Source: Rhyzopertha dominica
Lineage: Eukaryota > Arthropoda > Insecta > Coleoptera > Bostrichidae
Assembly: GCA_025024175.1 (NCBI GenBank)
Contig: QCXZ01000041.1
Coordinates: forward strand, 40,047,786-40,111,785
Direction of reading: 5' to 3'
DNA length: 64,000 nucleotides
A model generated the notes under the pieces. That model had not been told where the DNA came from. It worked only from the letters and a program-made list of their open reading frames with translations, and searched no databases. The translations under genes and the position numbers were made by a program. Shown here in pieces: positions 23,703 through 37,577 of the stretch; position 1 is the stretch's first letter; each line of letters begins with the position of its first letter.

Positions 23703-26700
23703 ATGGATCTAATAGTGAGTACTGAAAAATGCTTTGTTAAGCTGATAATGATAGTTGTCATCATGTCATTTTAGGGATGTGCTAAGGCCGTTGGGAGCGG
23801 TGTATATGATAGCCTTAGTGGAATATCAGTATTGATGATTATGGATAAGGAATTAAATGAACGGACAGCCTCAAGATTTTCTCCCACCAAGTCGACATCA
23901 TCGGTTCGAAGAAAACCATCTGATAGTAAAGAATCCACACCAATGCGGACCCTAAAGGAACATGAGTAAGAATAGGATGTTATTTATGTGCGATTCTAAC
24001 TTATTTAGATAGTAACCATAAACATTTCAGAAGTTCATTTGTTCGTTGATTCTGGCATATCATATTTCTTAGAAAAACCAAATGTAGCAAGAGTATAATA
24101 AACTCACCTGTTTTTTAACCCAAGGCAACATCTATAATGATCGTATTAAACCATTTTTAATTTTAAAAAAATACCTATTCAGAAATTTGCATTGCTAAAA
24201 ATATATTTAAAAAATCAGTTTTTTTTAATATGGATTCTGTTTTGCATAAAATTAACGTCGTTTTTATAAAATCCTGTTTTTTTTTGTATTCATTGAATGT
24301 TTTGAATACATAATATAACTTATTAGGGATTTAGTGCATTGATTATAAAATATTTTAGGAAATCCAAGGTGCTGAGAAGAACGCTTCATTGTTGTGCCCT
24401 AAACGGTGGCATATTTTTACTAAGCATTTGGCTTTTTGAATATGGGCTAATGCCTGGACTGAATTACCTATTACAAAGAATATTTGGAGAAGAGTCATTT
24501 GTGCGTAGGCTCATTTGGTCATGGATTCAGCCTATACTCTCTTTCACATTTCGCACGATATGGGTGCTACCGATTTTTCTGCTGACCAAAGTTGTGAACA
24601 GCTTATGGTTTCAGGTTGGTAATTATTATTTTCTATGCAGTATTTGATGCTTATGCGTAATACATAAATTGTGTTTAACTATTCACAACAAAATTGATAA
24701 AAATTATAAACTAGCTTCATACCATTTGCTTAAATGCCATGCTGAATTCTAAGTCTATTTTGATTACACTGTCAAAGGAATGTTTGTGTTGTAATTATTT
24801 AAAATGCATTTTAACAGTCATTTATGAATTTAATTGGTGCATAAGCACTTACTGTTAAAACCCAGGCCCTTTAATAATATTTATCTAACTTAACATATAA
24901 ACACTTGTTTATAAGCAGATTATAAAATCTTTCATGAATCACTGGTAGATTCCATATAGGTCATAAAAATTATACTTATTTTCTAACAAAGGCAATTAAC
25001 AAGTCATCATACTACTATACTGCATCATGAATATTATTCAATGTACATATGTGAAATTTTACACATTTTAGGAAATTATAGATGTTGTATGAGAAATGTC
25101 TAATGGTGTAGAACTGATAATTAATTATAAATGAATATTTTTTTAGGGAAAAACATTTATTTTATTGTGAGAAACTTATTCTTTAATGATATAATATATA
25201 GAATAGTTACTGTAGCTCAGTTTGGGATATGAAATAAAACATTTGGCCTTTGTCCTATAGGCCAGGCGTCAGAGACTTAACGGGATAGACCACAAAAGTT
25301 TGGAAGCAGAATTCTGCTAGTTGGCACTCGAGTATATTTTGAAAGATAATTTATTGCTCTAGGAGAACATCTGCAGGTGTATCCTTAAGTTCTTTTGTAG
25401 AAATATATTTTCTAGCGGTAAGCATTCAGCAGGGCTTTGGTATACGGGCTAAAACTTAACAAATACAATGAAAAGTCGAGAAATATTAACATTGAAGATG
25501 AACAAGCACATACATAATTATTTAACGTCAACTATTGAAGAATAGTTCTATAGACCCGTTTTCTCTTACAAGTTCCTAAGTTCACAATGCACGTGTGCTT
25601 GCATGGAAACAAAATAGAACAAGTAAATGAATATCTGTGCTGGGACCACGGTGGTAGATGGAGAGGTATACGCACGATGCCGTGTGGAGCGGATCGATTC
25701 CCGATAGCGTCGCGTTAGAAAGAGATGGAGCATAGTGGGAATCGCTCCGCTTTGCATAAGGCTACTTTACAGCGCACGCTGTGTTGATAATATCAATTTG
25801 ATTCCCAAAGTTACCTAAGCGAATAGCGATGGTTCATTTATCTTTCAAAAAGTGTGGAAATGATAAGATTCTGTTGTTACTTGTGCAACAATTTTAGAAC
25901 AGATTTGCGTCAGATAATGACAATCCGCTGCAAATTGAATCAATACTTCCACATTAAGTTGTCAAAATGAAATTTACGCTTTTGTTTCTCATATTATACC
26001 ATCAATAATGAGCTTTTAAACATTTTTTTATCTCTAGACATTTTATTTTACGACTAACAGTTCTCGTGATATTAGCAAAAACACATAAATTTGTAAAATC
26101 GGTTTTTCTCTCTTCGATCAGAAATTTAATTTTCTATATAGCAAAGTTAAAAAAAAAATTGTGTGAAGAGGGTCCAAAATTAATTTTTTTTTAAATATTT
26201 CGAAAATTTAAAAATTTTGGCAACATTTTTTAAACACTTTTTGTGAGAAATTTAATTTTCTATCGGATGGTATTTTCGTATGTGAATATATTAAGAATGA
26301 CCGATTTTTTCTTCTAAACAGTTTGCTGCACCGCAAATTTATAGGGACTAATAATACTCGCAATTAAATGTTTGCAAAAAAGGTTATTAACCCCACAATT
26401 TTAGGGAAAGGGGCCCTATACCCTACTCACCCCAAAATCAACATATTGCTTTGGGTATTTGAGATTTATATGTATGCCAAATTTCAAGTTCATATGTCTT
26501 TCGAAAGTTATGGCGTCCACACACAGACAGACATATAAACACAAAATTTTTGCTCAAATTTTGTTTTGGACGTTTTCGAGCATTTTAAAGCGATTGAGCA
26601 AATAAAAAATTTTGAAAATTTCTGTCGCGATACAATACTTCCCATCCGTTGGATGTGGAAGTAAAATTAAGTACAGAAATACGACTACTCTATATATATC

Positions 26701-29700
26701 TTATATTATGAGGGTAATACTTATTTCACACTAAACTTCAGAAGTATATCAAATAAGAGTGTTAGGCAAAAAAATGGTGCTTCTGCAGTCAACGTTTATG
26801 AAAAATACACATACAAGGAGATCTAAAAATTAAAAAAAAAACTGTAAGTGAGATTCCTTCTTCTTTCTTGAACTTGATTTATCAGTATTTAATTCTCATT
26901 ATAATATAACAATAAACAAAATTTTGAAAGTATTTCTGCTTCATGTTCTTTGCAAGGAAACTAAATAGAATATGTGTTTGAAAACAATTCATCCCCTACA
27001 TTGTCAAAAACAACAGTGTGAATATGTTTGGTTAAAATATTTTTTTTAAACTGTGAAATGATCTGATTTGGATGACTTAGCCGTCTTCTGGATTTTAAAA
27101 TAGTAAGTCTATATGAAGGACCAGCTGTATCAGAAACATTTGTTTGATAAAGATGATCCCTACACATGGAGCATTTCGACGATTTAAAATTTTTCTGCAT
27201 ATAAAGCTCTATCGGAAGAATTGCTGTTACAGTTGGGCACCACACAATACTTTCACATTTTTGTTATTTCAAAAAANTTCACACAAATACCTCACCGAAT
27301 GTATGGTTATGCATGCCACTGGTGAGCGCTTTTACTACTATATTGCATCTCTTACTAGACCTCTCTCTCCCACACTGACTACGAACGAACCTGGGTCGCA
27401 GTTGCATACAGTTACCATACGGTCGTGCGTATACCTCTCTATCTACTACTGTGGCTGGGACTAATCGGAACTCAATCTTTTTGCCATAATCCGATATATG
27501 TATATATTTAAGTCTGACACCTAGGCTACTGTGTGTTACGCTCAAAAACTGGTAAACTCATTAAGTAATATTTTTATCATCAATAGCATCTTCAGAAACA
27601 TCCACAATAATAAAAAGCTAAGTGCTCAGATGATGCTGCTCATAATAAATATGTCAGCCCTATAGAGAATCTAAATAGCTGTGATTAAGAAGTTGCTGCT
27701 ACTTGCTTCTAAACACCCAGTTATTTCACTACAAAATTTTTGTCGCAAATACTATATTCTGCACCATTTAAGTTCGTTAGTATGGATATAAGAGCGATAT
27801 AACAGTTTCCAAATACAAACAATAACACCAACAAGTTTAATTATTGAATAGTTAAAGATTGTTGGCAAACATGATAAAACATGGAGTGTTCATTGGATAG
27901 GCTTTAAACTTCTTTGAATTTATGTTTTACCGAGGGTTTGTTTTCGTTACAGGATATTGCTGATTCTGCGTATCGTTACACTCGAGGGCGTCCACACTTC
28001 ATGCAAAGTGTTAGTAAATTGGTGGCTGATTCCCTATTCAGCATATTAGTGCAGGCGTTCTTCCTTGTCCAAACCCTGTTGGTTAGCTATATACCAATTT
28101 ATATGGTTGGATATGGCCTTTCACTGGTCCACTCCTGCCTGCTATATTCTCTATATGCATTTGAATATAGGTGGTTCAACATGGGTTGGGAATTGCACAA
28201 ACGTCTTGCATATATCGAGACAAACTGGCCATACTTCATCGGCTTTGGTCTGCCACTAACTATATTCACGCATTTGTCTGACTCTTGGATAGTAAGGTAA
28301 AAAATGTGTATATTTAGTCAGCTAGAGTTTAAATAATTGTATTTTTAGTGGCTGCGTATTTGCGATACTGTTCCCACTTTTTATTATTAGTGGCAACAGT
28401 GCCAACCCTGTGACCGGAGTTTGGTAAGTCATTTAACCTGGAATTGTGTAATACAAGTAAAGATAAATAATATTATCTGCTCTGATCAATGCATTCTGAT
28501 CCCACAACTAGTTTCTTTCTTATTGGACTCTTCAGCCACAACTACCAAATGAATTAATCTTTTCAGTTTAAGAATATCTCTCTGTAACAGTGGCATCATG
28601 TGCCACAGGTATTTGTGCATATTAAGTTAAATGGCTATGATGGCTTGTTATCTTTCAATAGCTGCCAGTTGTCAACACAAAAGCTCACAGGTTTTCTTAC
28701 TTATCACAGGAATGCCACATGGAAAGTAAAGTAAGCATGATATTAAAGTATATTTCACTAAAAATCCAAAATTAAGAGAGATTTAGATCCTCAAAATTCG
28801 ACGGGATACAATAATAAGTAAATGTAACACAAAACCTTTTAAAATAAGCAATCATACAAAGGTTAGACTAAAATAAAAAAAGCACCGTATAGAAAGTATA
28901 GCAGATGCATTTCCACAAATCCTTTGACTTTAAGGAAAATTGCATGCTCGACGTTTGGAAGGGGGTGATATCGCATCGCTAGGAACCTGAACTAGGCCGA
29001 TGTCTATCACAGTGGTTATAGACTGCCTAGCTCGCAGAGTTCCACTTAGATGGCACTGAGGGCATCTGTCCTCCTCTCACTTAAAACATGAATCTGTTTT
29101 TTTACCAAATATTGCAAGTTGTATACGTTTTTACACTTACTTTTCACAACCATGCTTTTCCCAAAATGTTTACTAATAGGCACGAGCTTTAGAAAAAAAT
29201 GCACTCATTTTGTCTAGATAACTTTAATTTAATTTTAACAACTTTGATGTTTTTTTCTGACAACTTGCCTTGCCATTTCTTTAGACTTACCATGCGCAGA
29301 TCCCATGTGCATATATATCTATCTCTTTCAAATTAAAAGATCCATTGACCATAGCAAACTATCGCCTTTGGCACGGCATGCAGGGGTTGTTAAGTGAGAA
29401 CTAAATAACTAAACTCCTAGAATGTATGATTATGGTTAAATGTTCCACAGTTCATGTGTTATCTAGGGAATTTACAATACAATGTCCAAGAAAAAAACAT
29501 TTATTTAAAGATTGAAAACTACAGAACAAGAACACATATTTTGTTTCAAAGTCCCATACATAAATTTAGACATATTCCTAATGTAAAATGAAACGGATTA
29601 TATTCTTACACATATGTTTGGAAATGATGTGCTTCGGTTATAGAGGGTATTGAAAATAGACAAAAGAAGGTAGTTTTTACAAGAACATTGCTATGGAAGG

Positions 29701-30652
29701 GAGAATAGCATTTTTTTGTGAAAGAGACTCTGATTTTTAAGATCAGCCAAAAATACAAAATTATTTTTTATGTATGTTTAGAGAACACTGTTCCTGAAAA
29801 TTTGAATTTCTCGCATTTGGGATGATGCAGCAATCTTAGAATTTGAATAAATTAATGCTTATCCAAAATTGAAAGATTCAACTAGACCCTAACACATTAT
29901 TCAAACAAACATACTTAAAATTTTGTGCTATAATAATTGCTAATAGCTGAGGGCTGTCTTTCAGATTATTTTTGGCCTACATTTTTGCAAATGTCAGTTT
30001 TTACACTTGTTAATTTGCACATACAAAATAGCTTGGGTGAAAATGTTATCGAAATTCAAAGAATATTATTTTCAATCATATCTGTGCAATATTTTTAAGT
30101 TGTGTTGTTTTGTTTAAAAAATGTGCTCTCATTCTTTTATAAAGCTCTACACTGTACCTTACTTATCTTTCTGAAGACCACCCTTGTAAAAAATATGATT
30201 GGTAGGAGTATAAATTCTAGTTGGATGTTTGTGGTGCATTATGATGTTTTACTAAGTGTATTTCAAAAATTATAACTGACCTATAAGATTTTTGCTGTCT
30301 GTCGAGCACAAAGCTAAGAAAACTGTTTTGTTTTATTTCTTAGTACTTTATTATATCTTTCAAATTTGCTCAGCTTTTTGTATCTTTAATCTTCAAATAA
30401 ACTCTGTTGTGTATGAGCATAAGCAGGTCTTCGGAGAGCGTCTGAACTGCACTGTTTTTTGGTGTCACCACATTTAACTAGCAAATAGTATAATTGTTGA
30501 TCTAATTTGTTAAGCTTCAATGAAATCTAATGTGATTCTGTTTCTTTTTTTTTAGCGATTACTCCCTTCACTTGTTTTCACCTGTCATTGCATTGTCAAA
30601 TGCATTTTTGAAGCCTGTCAGAATGAGAACTGCACCAGTAAAGTCCAGATGA
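23703..30652 (+). CDS. EI24: EI24 / tank, ER membrane autophagy protein
   Basis: Six coding exons: 23703-23714, 23775-23965, 24359-24614, 27953-28296, 28349-28423 and 30556-30652. They give 324 residues (human 340). The first exon encodes only MDLI. A basic, Ser-rich segment (residues about 35-68) is followed by several hydrophobic spans. Family blocks are CCALNGGIFLLSIWLFEYG, RTIWVLPIFLLTKVVNSLWF, QDIADSAYRYTRGRP, LLYSLYAFEYRWFNMG, NWPYFIGFGLPL and SGCVFAILFPLFIISGNSAN. The protein is ER-resident and needed for autophagic degradation in other animals (etoposide-induced 2.4 in mammals, tank in Drosophila). Intron 3 (3.3 kb) is swollen by nested repeats. The last exon is least conserved but in phase, ending APVKSR. 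Confidence 0.95.
25636..27462. mobile_element. Repeat family R1, copy A, with inverted ends and a nested insertion
   Basis: Inverted copies near 25636-25688 and 27415-27462 share the block GAGAGGTATACGCACGA. Internal blocks at 25736-25930 and 26700-27060 are closely similar, in the same order, to 47250-47770. The copy at 47 kb lacks 25944-26663, which marks that part as a later insertion. There is no coding frame, so it is an unclassified non-autonomous element. It lies in EI24 intron 3. Confidence 0.6.
25944..26663. mobile_element. 720-bp insertion nested in the R1 repeat
   Basis: The ends TACTTCCACAT and ATGTGGAAGTA are exact inverted 11-mers, and the segment is missing from the related repeat at 47 kb. 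It contains poly-T/A-rich sequence and an ACACACAGACAGACATA tract, with no coding frame. The class is unknown. Confidence 0.5.
28424..30555. other. EI24 intron 5, nothing recognised
   Basis: 2.1 kb of intronic sequence. A slightly GC-richer block near 28970-29070 may be a dispersed repeat, but no second copy was found in the window. Confidence 0.45.
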
Positions 30653-33600
30653 TCCCTGCTGGTCTCTCTGTTCTATCGCCCTAGATTTAAGAACTGATTT
30701 TATTTTTGTAAGAATTATGATGCCATTTGTAAATAACAGACTGTTTTATCCACAACTGACAATGTAAGCTTCTTATTTATTACTAAGATAATGTGTATTA
30801 ATGTGATTTGATTTAGGGTACTTAGTGATATGTCATTAAATTAAGGCGGTGTAAGTTTGGTACTTCTGCTAGTTGTAGCTTAGATTTTTTTTTCATAAAT
30901 TATGTGATATTAGGTATTTTTTAATGACTGTCAGGTTATTTTTATTATTTTGCAACTGATGCTTAGAAAGATAGTTTGGATTATACATTTTTAAGTAAAT
31001 ATATACTTTATTACAAAGTGAAAACTTGAATATAAATAATATTCTACCATTATCCTACGCAGTAATTGAAGAATATTGGAGGCAATGTATGTAGCACATC
31101 CCTTTGGAATTGATTTATAAATTTGTAGGATGTTATAGAATTGGTCAAAATGGAAAAAAGTTGGATTTTTGATTAGAATATTTCATATCAGAGTAATAAA
31201 AAACATACAAGCCTTTGCTGTGAATTTATTTGTCAAATTGCAGTACTTTTTTAAATGATATGATGAAAAATGCATGTCTATCACTTGAAGTGATTATTAT
31301 TTTTTATCGCTAGATTTTGGGGTTGTTTTGAATTTTCAATTATCTGGTGAACCATGGTGAACCTGTATAATGAAAATCCAAGTGAGTTTCATGAACAGTT
31401 TTGGTGTTGTATGCACTTTTATCATCTTGCATTATTGGACTATATTTTATCCAAAACGATAAATGAAGTGCCACAATTGTTAATAAGACCGTTACTTACA
31501 CTTGGTCAGAATATTTTTTTATGCAAATGCTCCCCAAGTTTACTGAAATTAATTTAATCCAGCAGCTTTTGTGTCCTCAGCTGCTTTAAGAGAACTCTTC
31601 CTGACTTGTCAAAAATGCTTGTGACTTTTGGATACAGATTGCAAACAATACTGGAATTAAAAATGAATATTGGACAAGAACATGTGAGGGCAGGTCCAAA
31701 ATTCTGCGGAATGGAAGGAAGAGATTTGAATATACCTATTTTTTTACTACCACGCTTATCAAGAGCTCTTTTCTTCACATATATCAAATTTGACATGTTT
31801 AACTTCATTCGTTGATTATATTATCAACCTGTAAAGAAGCAAGTCTGAAAGTGAACTGTGAACATGGAGCAAATTGAACTACATGCTGTGATTAAATTCC
31901 TCACCAAGTAAGGAAACTCAAGAATAGAATGTTTATGTGCATTACTCATTAATTTGAAAATCAAAATCTCTAATTTGCATTTTGGAAACTATAAAAGTAG
32001 TTGTTAACAATATCTGTAACACATTCCTGAATTAACTATACATTGTGGGGTGCAGTCCTCATCTTTGGAAATCAAAACTAGCACAACTTCTGGAATTCAT
32101 TCTTGCTTCTGCTACTTGCATTATTACAATATGTTATTAAAATAAACGGAAAAGGAACAAATGCAATATAAATATAGAAGTAGCTTAAAAGACTGCACAT
32201 CACACAGTCTTTGGGTGAAATACAAGGATTTTTAGGTTTTTAGTAAATATATGGCATACCAAAGTTTAAAGAGGTTATAAAATAATCCTTGATGTGATCC
32301 TCAGATACTCAAATAAAGCCCATACCCCACTGACATGTATTATCATTAATCAAGGCATTTTTTTCATCATAAGTAATTTTTAACCCTCTGTCAAGGCTGG
32401 CAATACTTTTTCATTTCATCTTATGCCTGTTAACCCAAAAAAATATCATCTATGTTCAATTAAAACTAAATTCAGGCAATAATTATCTTTCACTACTTAT
32501 TGTATAAAAAATCACAAATGGACATTATGGAATATTATAATCAATCATATAAATGCAATTTTTGCTACAACAGAAAATAGTTTCGCGAGATTGTTTAGAA
32601 TTCTTAAATGAAACTTTTATAATAATATCTTCAATAAATTTCAAGAGGTTGTCTGATATTATTTGTGTTAAATCTGTTTTGCATCCACCCAAGTTTGTGT
32701 AAATTCATTTTCCACTACGGCTAAATTCAGCCAAATATTTCAAGAAATCCCTTAATTTACTTCTGCCGAAGATGGCAGCGTAGCTGCTGGATATGAATTT
32801 ATTTTCTAAATTGTTGTGGTAAGGAGTTTTCCATATATCTTTTAAATTATACATTGATCAATAGTTATATCCACATTTACAATATTTTTTGCAATAACAT
32901 TCTCAAAGTTAAAGCAGATAGCAGAATTAGATACAGGCAGCACATACCAAAGTTGGACAACGACCCAGTCTGGATAACCAACAAAACCATATTATCCTAT
33001 GTTTTACCATTACTTTTATTGACAAAGTGAAATAATTTTAGTTCTTTTCAAAATATGTTAACAACAATAAAAAGTGTCTGTTTCCAAAAACAGCAATGAC
33101 TAGTTTTGTTACAAAGCCACATTAAAGACTAATTCGGTACCAACCTAATAGATACCTACTATTTTATTTGTGCAACATCAAGGATTATAAATGGCCTAGT
33201 TTTCTACTATTAAAACAAACTGTCTTTGTGTCAGTATTTGAAAATAATTCTAAAAGTTAATGAAGCTAAAGACATTTGCAAATTGTCAATTATCTATTAT
33301 TTTCAAGGGCTGTAGGACTGTCAACAGCTTCATCAAATCAATCCTTTTGATCTCTTAGATCACCAGTTGATGTTTTTTACAAATTGTGTTCCCTTCCCTG
33401 TTCAGTCTGTTTTTGAGGAAAATTTGTAAAAAGATAGCTTTTCTAAGCTCCCACTCTCCTTTAAACAACCCACATAAGCACATAAACTAAGCATTTTCAT
33501 TTTATAACAAAACAAAAAAGTGATTACTGGTTTATGAAACACACGCGCACACACTTTTTGCCATCATTAACATATGTATGTATTTTGAAAAGAACTAGGA

Positions 33601-33798
33601 AATTCTTTCCACTTGTCAATGAAACCAATACTGAAACAGGATCATAAGATTTTGTTGGTCCTCCAGACCTAACTTTGATCATGTGCTGCCCGCACCTACT
33701 TCAAAAAAATGTGGTGAAATTTTTCCACTGCAAGGTTGGAAACAGTGGATAGAGTACTCAAAACAACATTTTCATTTTAATATATCTATATTTCACAT
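30653..33798. other. Convergent intergenic region, EI24 and TBRG1 3' ends
   Basis: 3.1 kb of AT-rich sequence holding the two 3' UTRs. Open frames here (for example 31354-31557, 31554-31808 and 31606-31815) overlap on both strands and look random. No transposon protein or inverted repeat was identified. Confidence 0.5.
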
Positions 33799-36084
33799 CT
33801 AACTCATAAAATCCCTTAAACTATCCTTGCTATCATAGTAGGTGCTAGACCTAGGCATTGTATCGGGTGCCATTTTATATTTACGATATTCAATGTTCCG
33901 CTGTAGGGAGTCGAAATTTAAAGCTGCATCCGCATCTTCACAGTATCTGTCACCGTTCTTCGATACTTCAAATCTACTCCATTTGTAGTTGCTGCACTTT
34001 CTGGTTCCCGGTGAGCTTTGTATCAAATTTAAAACAGTCGGATGTGTTAATCCAAAAAAGTCATTGCCTCGAGGTCGTGTGCTGACCACATGTAAAGAAA
34101 GAGCATCATTTATTTTTTGCAGAAGCAAAGAATGGCAAACGTCCGGAGTACCACCCACAATCGGAGAACAATTATCATCTGATGCAATTTCAAATCTAAA
34201 ACACAAACAATTGATATCCTACACATAATTTGTATATATAATTTTTAGTGGTTGATATTGGTATTATATTTGTTTATTTTGCAAGTATTTTAGCAGTCAA
34301 AATTATGCAGTATTGTAACATTTTGGCTTCTTTCCGAACTTTAAAAATACGATGGTCATGACAAAATTCCTGTACACAAAAACACTGCTCATAAATGAAG
34401 TGTATATTTTTTTAAATCAAGTACTGTTTCACAAGTTTCATTTATCTTTTAAGTGTTTTTCAGCTTATCATAGTTTGGGTTTTGCTAAATTTGTTGCTTA
34501 ATATTCGATTTGGAGACATTTAGGGTCGCTTAGAGCAGACAAACGAATGTGCGATAGTACGCAGCTTCTTAATTGTTGTATTACAATAAACATCGTTATT
34601 ATACGGTAATTTTATACTTATGGCGATAAACTGAATGGTTGGTATTAGTAACTTTATAACTTGAAATGAAAATAAAACCTAACGTTTAACCGGTAAAAAG
34701 GAAATTGTGTCACATTGTGCTTAACTTATTAAAAAAATTATAAACTTAACATGGGGCGCCACCTTTCGCCAATTCGTTAAGGACTGAATTCGCTAGCAAA
34801 AATAGGGACGCTTCCGTATCGTTTGTTCGGCACCTAGGTATTCGCGGACAAAATGTCACTGAACAAATAAAAAATTACCTTGCAACAAAACCTAAACAAC
34901 ACAGACAGACAATAAGTACATCTGAAATTACAAAATATGTGCAAACAAAAGGACACAACTTTGATGAATTTACGCATGCAAAAAACACGGCCTAAACGCC
35001 TCAAAAATCGCGCAGTAAAAAAACAACCCACAAATCTGCTTAAAAACGCTACGCGTAGACGACCAAACTTTAAGGAGCATGCGACACTGGGCAGCATACG
35101 GGACAACACTCCGTGTCGTAAAGTAGTTCCAAATTGAAATATTAACTTCTTGAAAACTAGCCGCGACCGCAAGAAACGGATTTCATATTCGTGTTCAGGA
35201 GGCCACTTTCTAGGGGTACGCACAATGTGAACTCGATAGGTGACGGGACGCTATAGTAAATAATTACCTGAATTTATAACGAATAGTCTAAACATAAAAT
35301 AATTTTTCACATACTTTCTTTCCTTTTTATGGCCATTCCTAATGGACCTGCTCAGAAAATTTTGATTTTGTGTCACATGTACTCATATTAGTTGTAGAAA
35401 CCTACTGCTTGCTTACCTCGGAGCGCCATTTGCATCTGATATTTTACAAGTATAAATACATTTCACTGTAGGATCCCTCAAGCTACCATACAATCTCGTC
35501 GAGACATAACCAACAGGGTAAATAGCATCTTCACAATGAAATTCGCTCTTGTCATGTATTACTTCGCCTAACGAATGTATCGTTAGATTTCCCAATTCAA
35601 TTGGGAAAACAGGTCGTCCTGTGGAATCTAACGGTATTGGCTGCACAACTTTCTTACGAACTTTAGACGACATTGGTTTCCTAATTCTTTGCTGCTTACG
35701 CTCCGGTGGTTCTGCGTGTGGACGTTTTTTGACTTTTTTTGTATCATGAGATTGTACTGAAGATGTACCGAAACCAACTTTGGCAGCTGTTTGAACTTCT
35801 GCTTCCGTTTGGGGTTCATATTGGCATAGCCTTCGCAGCAAAAACTTTCGCTCTTCCTTCCTCATAATTATCTTCATTTGTACTTCTTCTATTTCATCTA
35901 GCAGAGCTGCATTTTCCTTTAAATAAAAATATTATGGCATTTTATTCATAAGTGAGGTTAGCTGGCTTACATGTACATATTCTGTTATTTGGCGTTTTAA
36001 TCTTGCAACCTTTTCTTTGTACTTTCCTTGTTTGTCTTCATCTGGTTCTTCTTTGATTAAGCCTTTCATATAGTTAGTAAACAT
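33799..36084 (-). CDS. TBRG1: TBRG1 (transforming growth factor beta regulator 1), FYRN/FYRC protein
   Basis: Three exons on the minus strand: 35971-36084, 35417-35916 and 33799-34195. They give 336 residues in consistent phase. The start chosen gives MFTNYMKGLIKEEPDEDKQG; an inner Met (MKGLIKEEP) is also possible. A charged coiled-coil-like N-terminus (KEKVARLKRQITEYVHENAA, LLDEIEEVQMKI) precedes a basic KKRPHAEPPERKQQRIRKP stretch. Next come the FYRN region (IHSLGEVIHDKSEFHCEDAI, YPVGYVSTRLYGS) and the FYRC region (FEIASDDNCSPIVGGTPDVC onward, GNDFFGLTHPTVLNLIQSSP). Vertebrate TBRG1/NIAM (about 411 residues) is a nuclear growth inhibitor linked to p53; here only the domain layout is shown. 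Intron 2 carries a copy of repeat family R2. Confidence 0.93.
34330..34740 (-). repeat. Repeat family R2, copy in TBRG1 intron 2
   Basis: Read on the minus strand it contains AAATTTAGCAAAACCCAAAC, AAACACTTAAAAGATAAATG and an ACAATGTGACACAATTTCC block. These recur at 46570-46780, 52965-53290 (plus strand) and, as a short piece, at 10672-10712. No coding frame or terminal repeat was found. Confidence 0.6.
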
Positions 36085-36217
36085 TTTATATAATCTACTA
36101 AATATAAACAAATCTTGGCCAAACACACAAATAAGTATGAACTTCGTCACTAATCACTGATCTGTGGTCTGACGCCTGATATTGACGTCTGAGATCTGAC
36201 CCTGACCCCTATCAAGG

Positions 36218-36463
36218 TCAAGAGTCAAATATCAATTTCTTAAGTTGTCTTAAGTCAAGTGTGAAGTTGAAGCCATTTTTTAGTATAATAAAACCTATGA
36301 TAAAACTGACAAGAATGATNCGATTCGTGGNATCAGTCAGTTTTATATTCAAATCAAAAGAAGCCTTGCCATGCCGTGGACCATAGAGAAACCAGAGAAG
36401 TAGAGCTGGAAGAATGCTATAGATATAGTAGATAAGGTGGCCTCGTAACTGGGATGACGTCAC
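36218..36463 (-). CDS. Uncertain small membrane-protein ORF
   Basis: An ATG-initiated frame of 81 residues with two hydrophobic stretches: YYIYSILPALLLWFLYG at about 11-27 and IILVSFIIGFIILKNGF at about 49-65, separated by a charged loop. Two N bases leave residues unresolved. It starts 379 bp upstream of the TBRG1 start on the same strand. I do not recognise it. It could be a small two-span protein, a first exon, or a chance frame. Confidence 0.25.
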   Translation of the reverse strand: MTSSQLRGHLIYYIYSILPALLLWFLYGPRHGKASFDLNIKLTDXTNXIILVSFIIGFIILKNGFNFTLDLRQLKKLIFDS

Positions 36464-36875
36464 GAGATGCCTACCGTGTAAGCTGTGTGAGTGTATTTAA
36501 TGGTTCTGTCGTTCGTATAACGCTTGTTGGTCGTTTTTCTGCCTACAAAACGTTAAAATTTGTTAGATTACTATTTAGAGCGTACTATTATCGTACCAAA
36601 TATTGGATACCTAACTTTTCGCTGACAATAAATGGACGTTCAATTAAAACGGCGAGTACTTCAACGTTCAGAGCAAGAACATCAATATTGCCTGATTTCA
36701 GATGCCAGAGATGATATATAGCGTAGCTATTTGCAAAAATTGCTTCTCTCAAGTGAAAAAAATCACTTTCCTTTTCTTCATTTCCGAAGAACGCATTACT
36801 TCGGAAAGAATGGATATGACGATCGCGTAGAAAAGATTCTAACCTAAGTCAGCCTAAGTGCAAAATTGTAAGAAT

Positions 36876-37074
36876 ATGTCACAAGCAGCTGATTGCGAAG
36901 AAGACATTCAGGCTAAAGTTATAGGAACAGACCGCAGGCATATGTTAAAAAGCACAGGTAATGTTTTGTTATTGATATTATGTAGGTATGCACCTATTAT
37001 ACCTAATATAATTTTTAGCTGTACTCGGTTTGTTATTGAAGCCGTCAAACAAAAAGGAGATTAAGCTGAAATAA
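36876..37074 (+). CDS. Predicted 45-residue two-exon protein
   Basis: The first Met is at 36876. The frame MSQAADCEEDIQAKVIGTDR continues to HMLKST, and CAG|GTAATG is a donor at 36957/36958. The ATTTTTAG acceptor ends at 37018. The 61-bp intron is in phase 1 and exon 2 (37019-37074) continues AVLGLLLKPSNKKEIKLK before TAA. Total 45 residues: acidic start, hydrophobic AVLGLLL, basic tail. The intron size and clean splice sites argue for a gene. It is divergent from TBRG1. I do not recognise a family, and expression evidence is lacking. Confidence 0.45.
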
Positions 37075-37577
37075 AAAAGAGGAGAATATAAGTAACAGAT
37101 TTAATTAAGCATTTTCTTCGTTTGACATCCGTGTCCATTACAGACATCGGCACTACAAATTTGACTTAAATGTAATGTACTAAAACAAAAATGTGAAGCT
37201 CTAGCAAATGAGAATGAACCGCGAAAAGAGCTAAGTACAAGTATTTTAAATATGTTTTAGAATTTGAAAGTAATTACAGCTTTAGTTCAAATAATAATCC
37301 ATAGTGCCAATGTAATTCCACTAAACTATAAATAAACAATATCTTCTTAAGTGTGTAATTTTACTTGCTATCCTAAATGATCTGGTATTTTAACAAGATC
37401 AAGTTTAAAGGTACATATAGAATAGATTTAATACAGTCAGATTCAACTAATGTATAAAAAGTTATCAGCTTAGGTCTAGAAACATATTTGTAATAATGAA
37501 TAGTGGAGTTTTTTGGAAGTTATTAAATAATAATAAAACACTTGTTTAATCCTACTTCCAAACTTTTATTTTTGGCA

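Noticed and set aside
26961..27545. Overlapping frames of 88-106 codons on both strands
   Set aside because: They lie within the right part of repeat R1 and contain an N; no protein similarity.
34834..35223. 129-codon open frame on the minus strand in TBRG1 intron 2
   Set aside because: Rich in Arg, Phe and Cys without family features, overlapped by another frame on the plus strand, and lying inside an intron; looks like chance.
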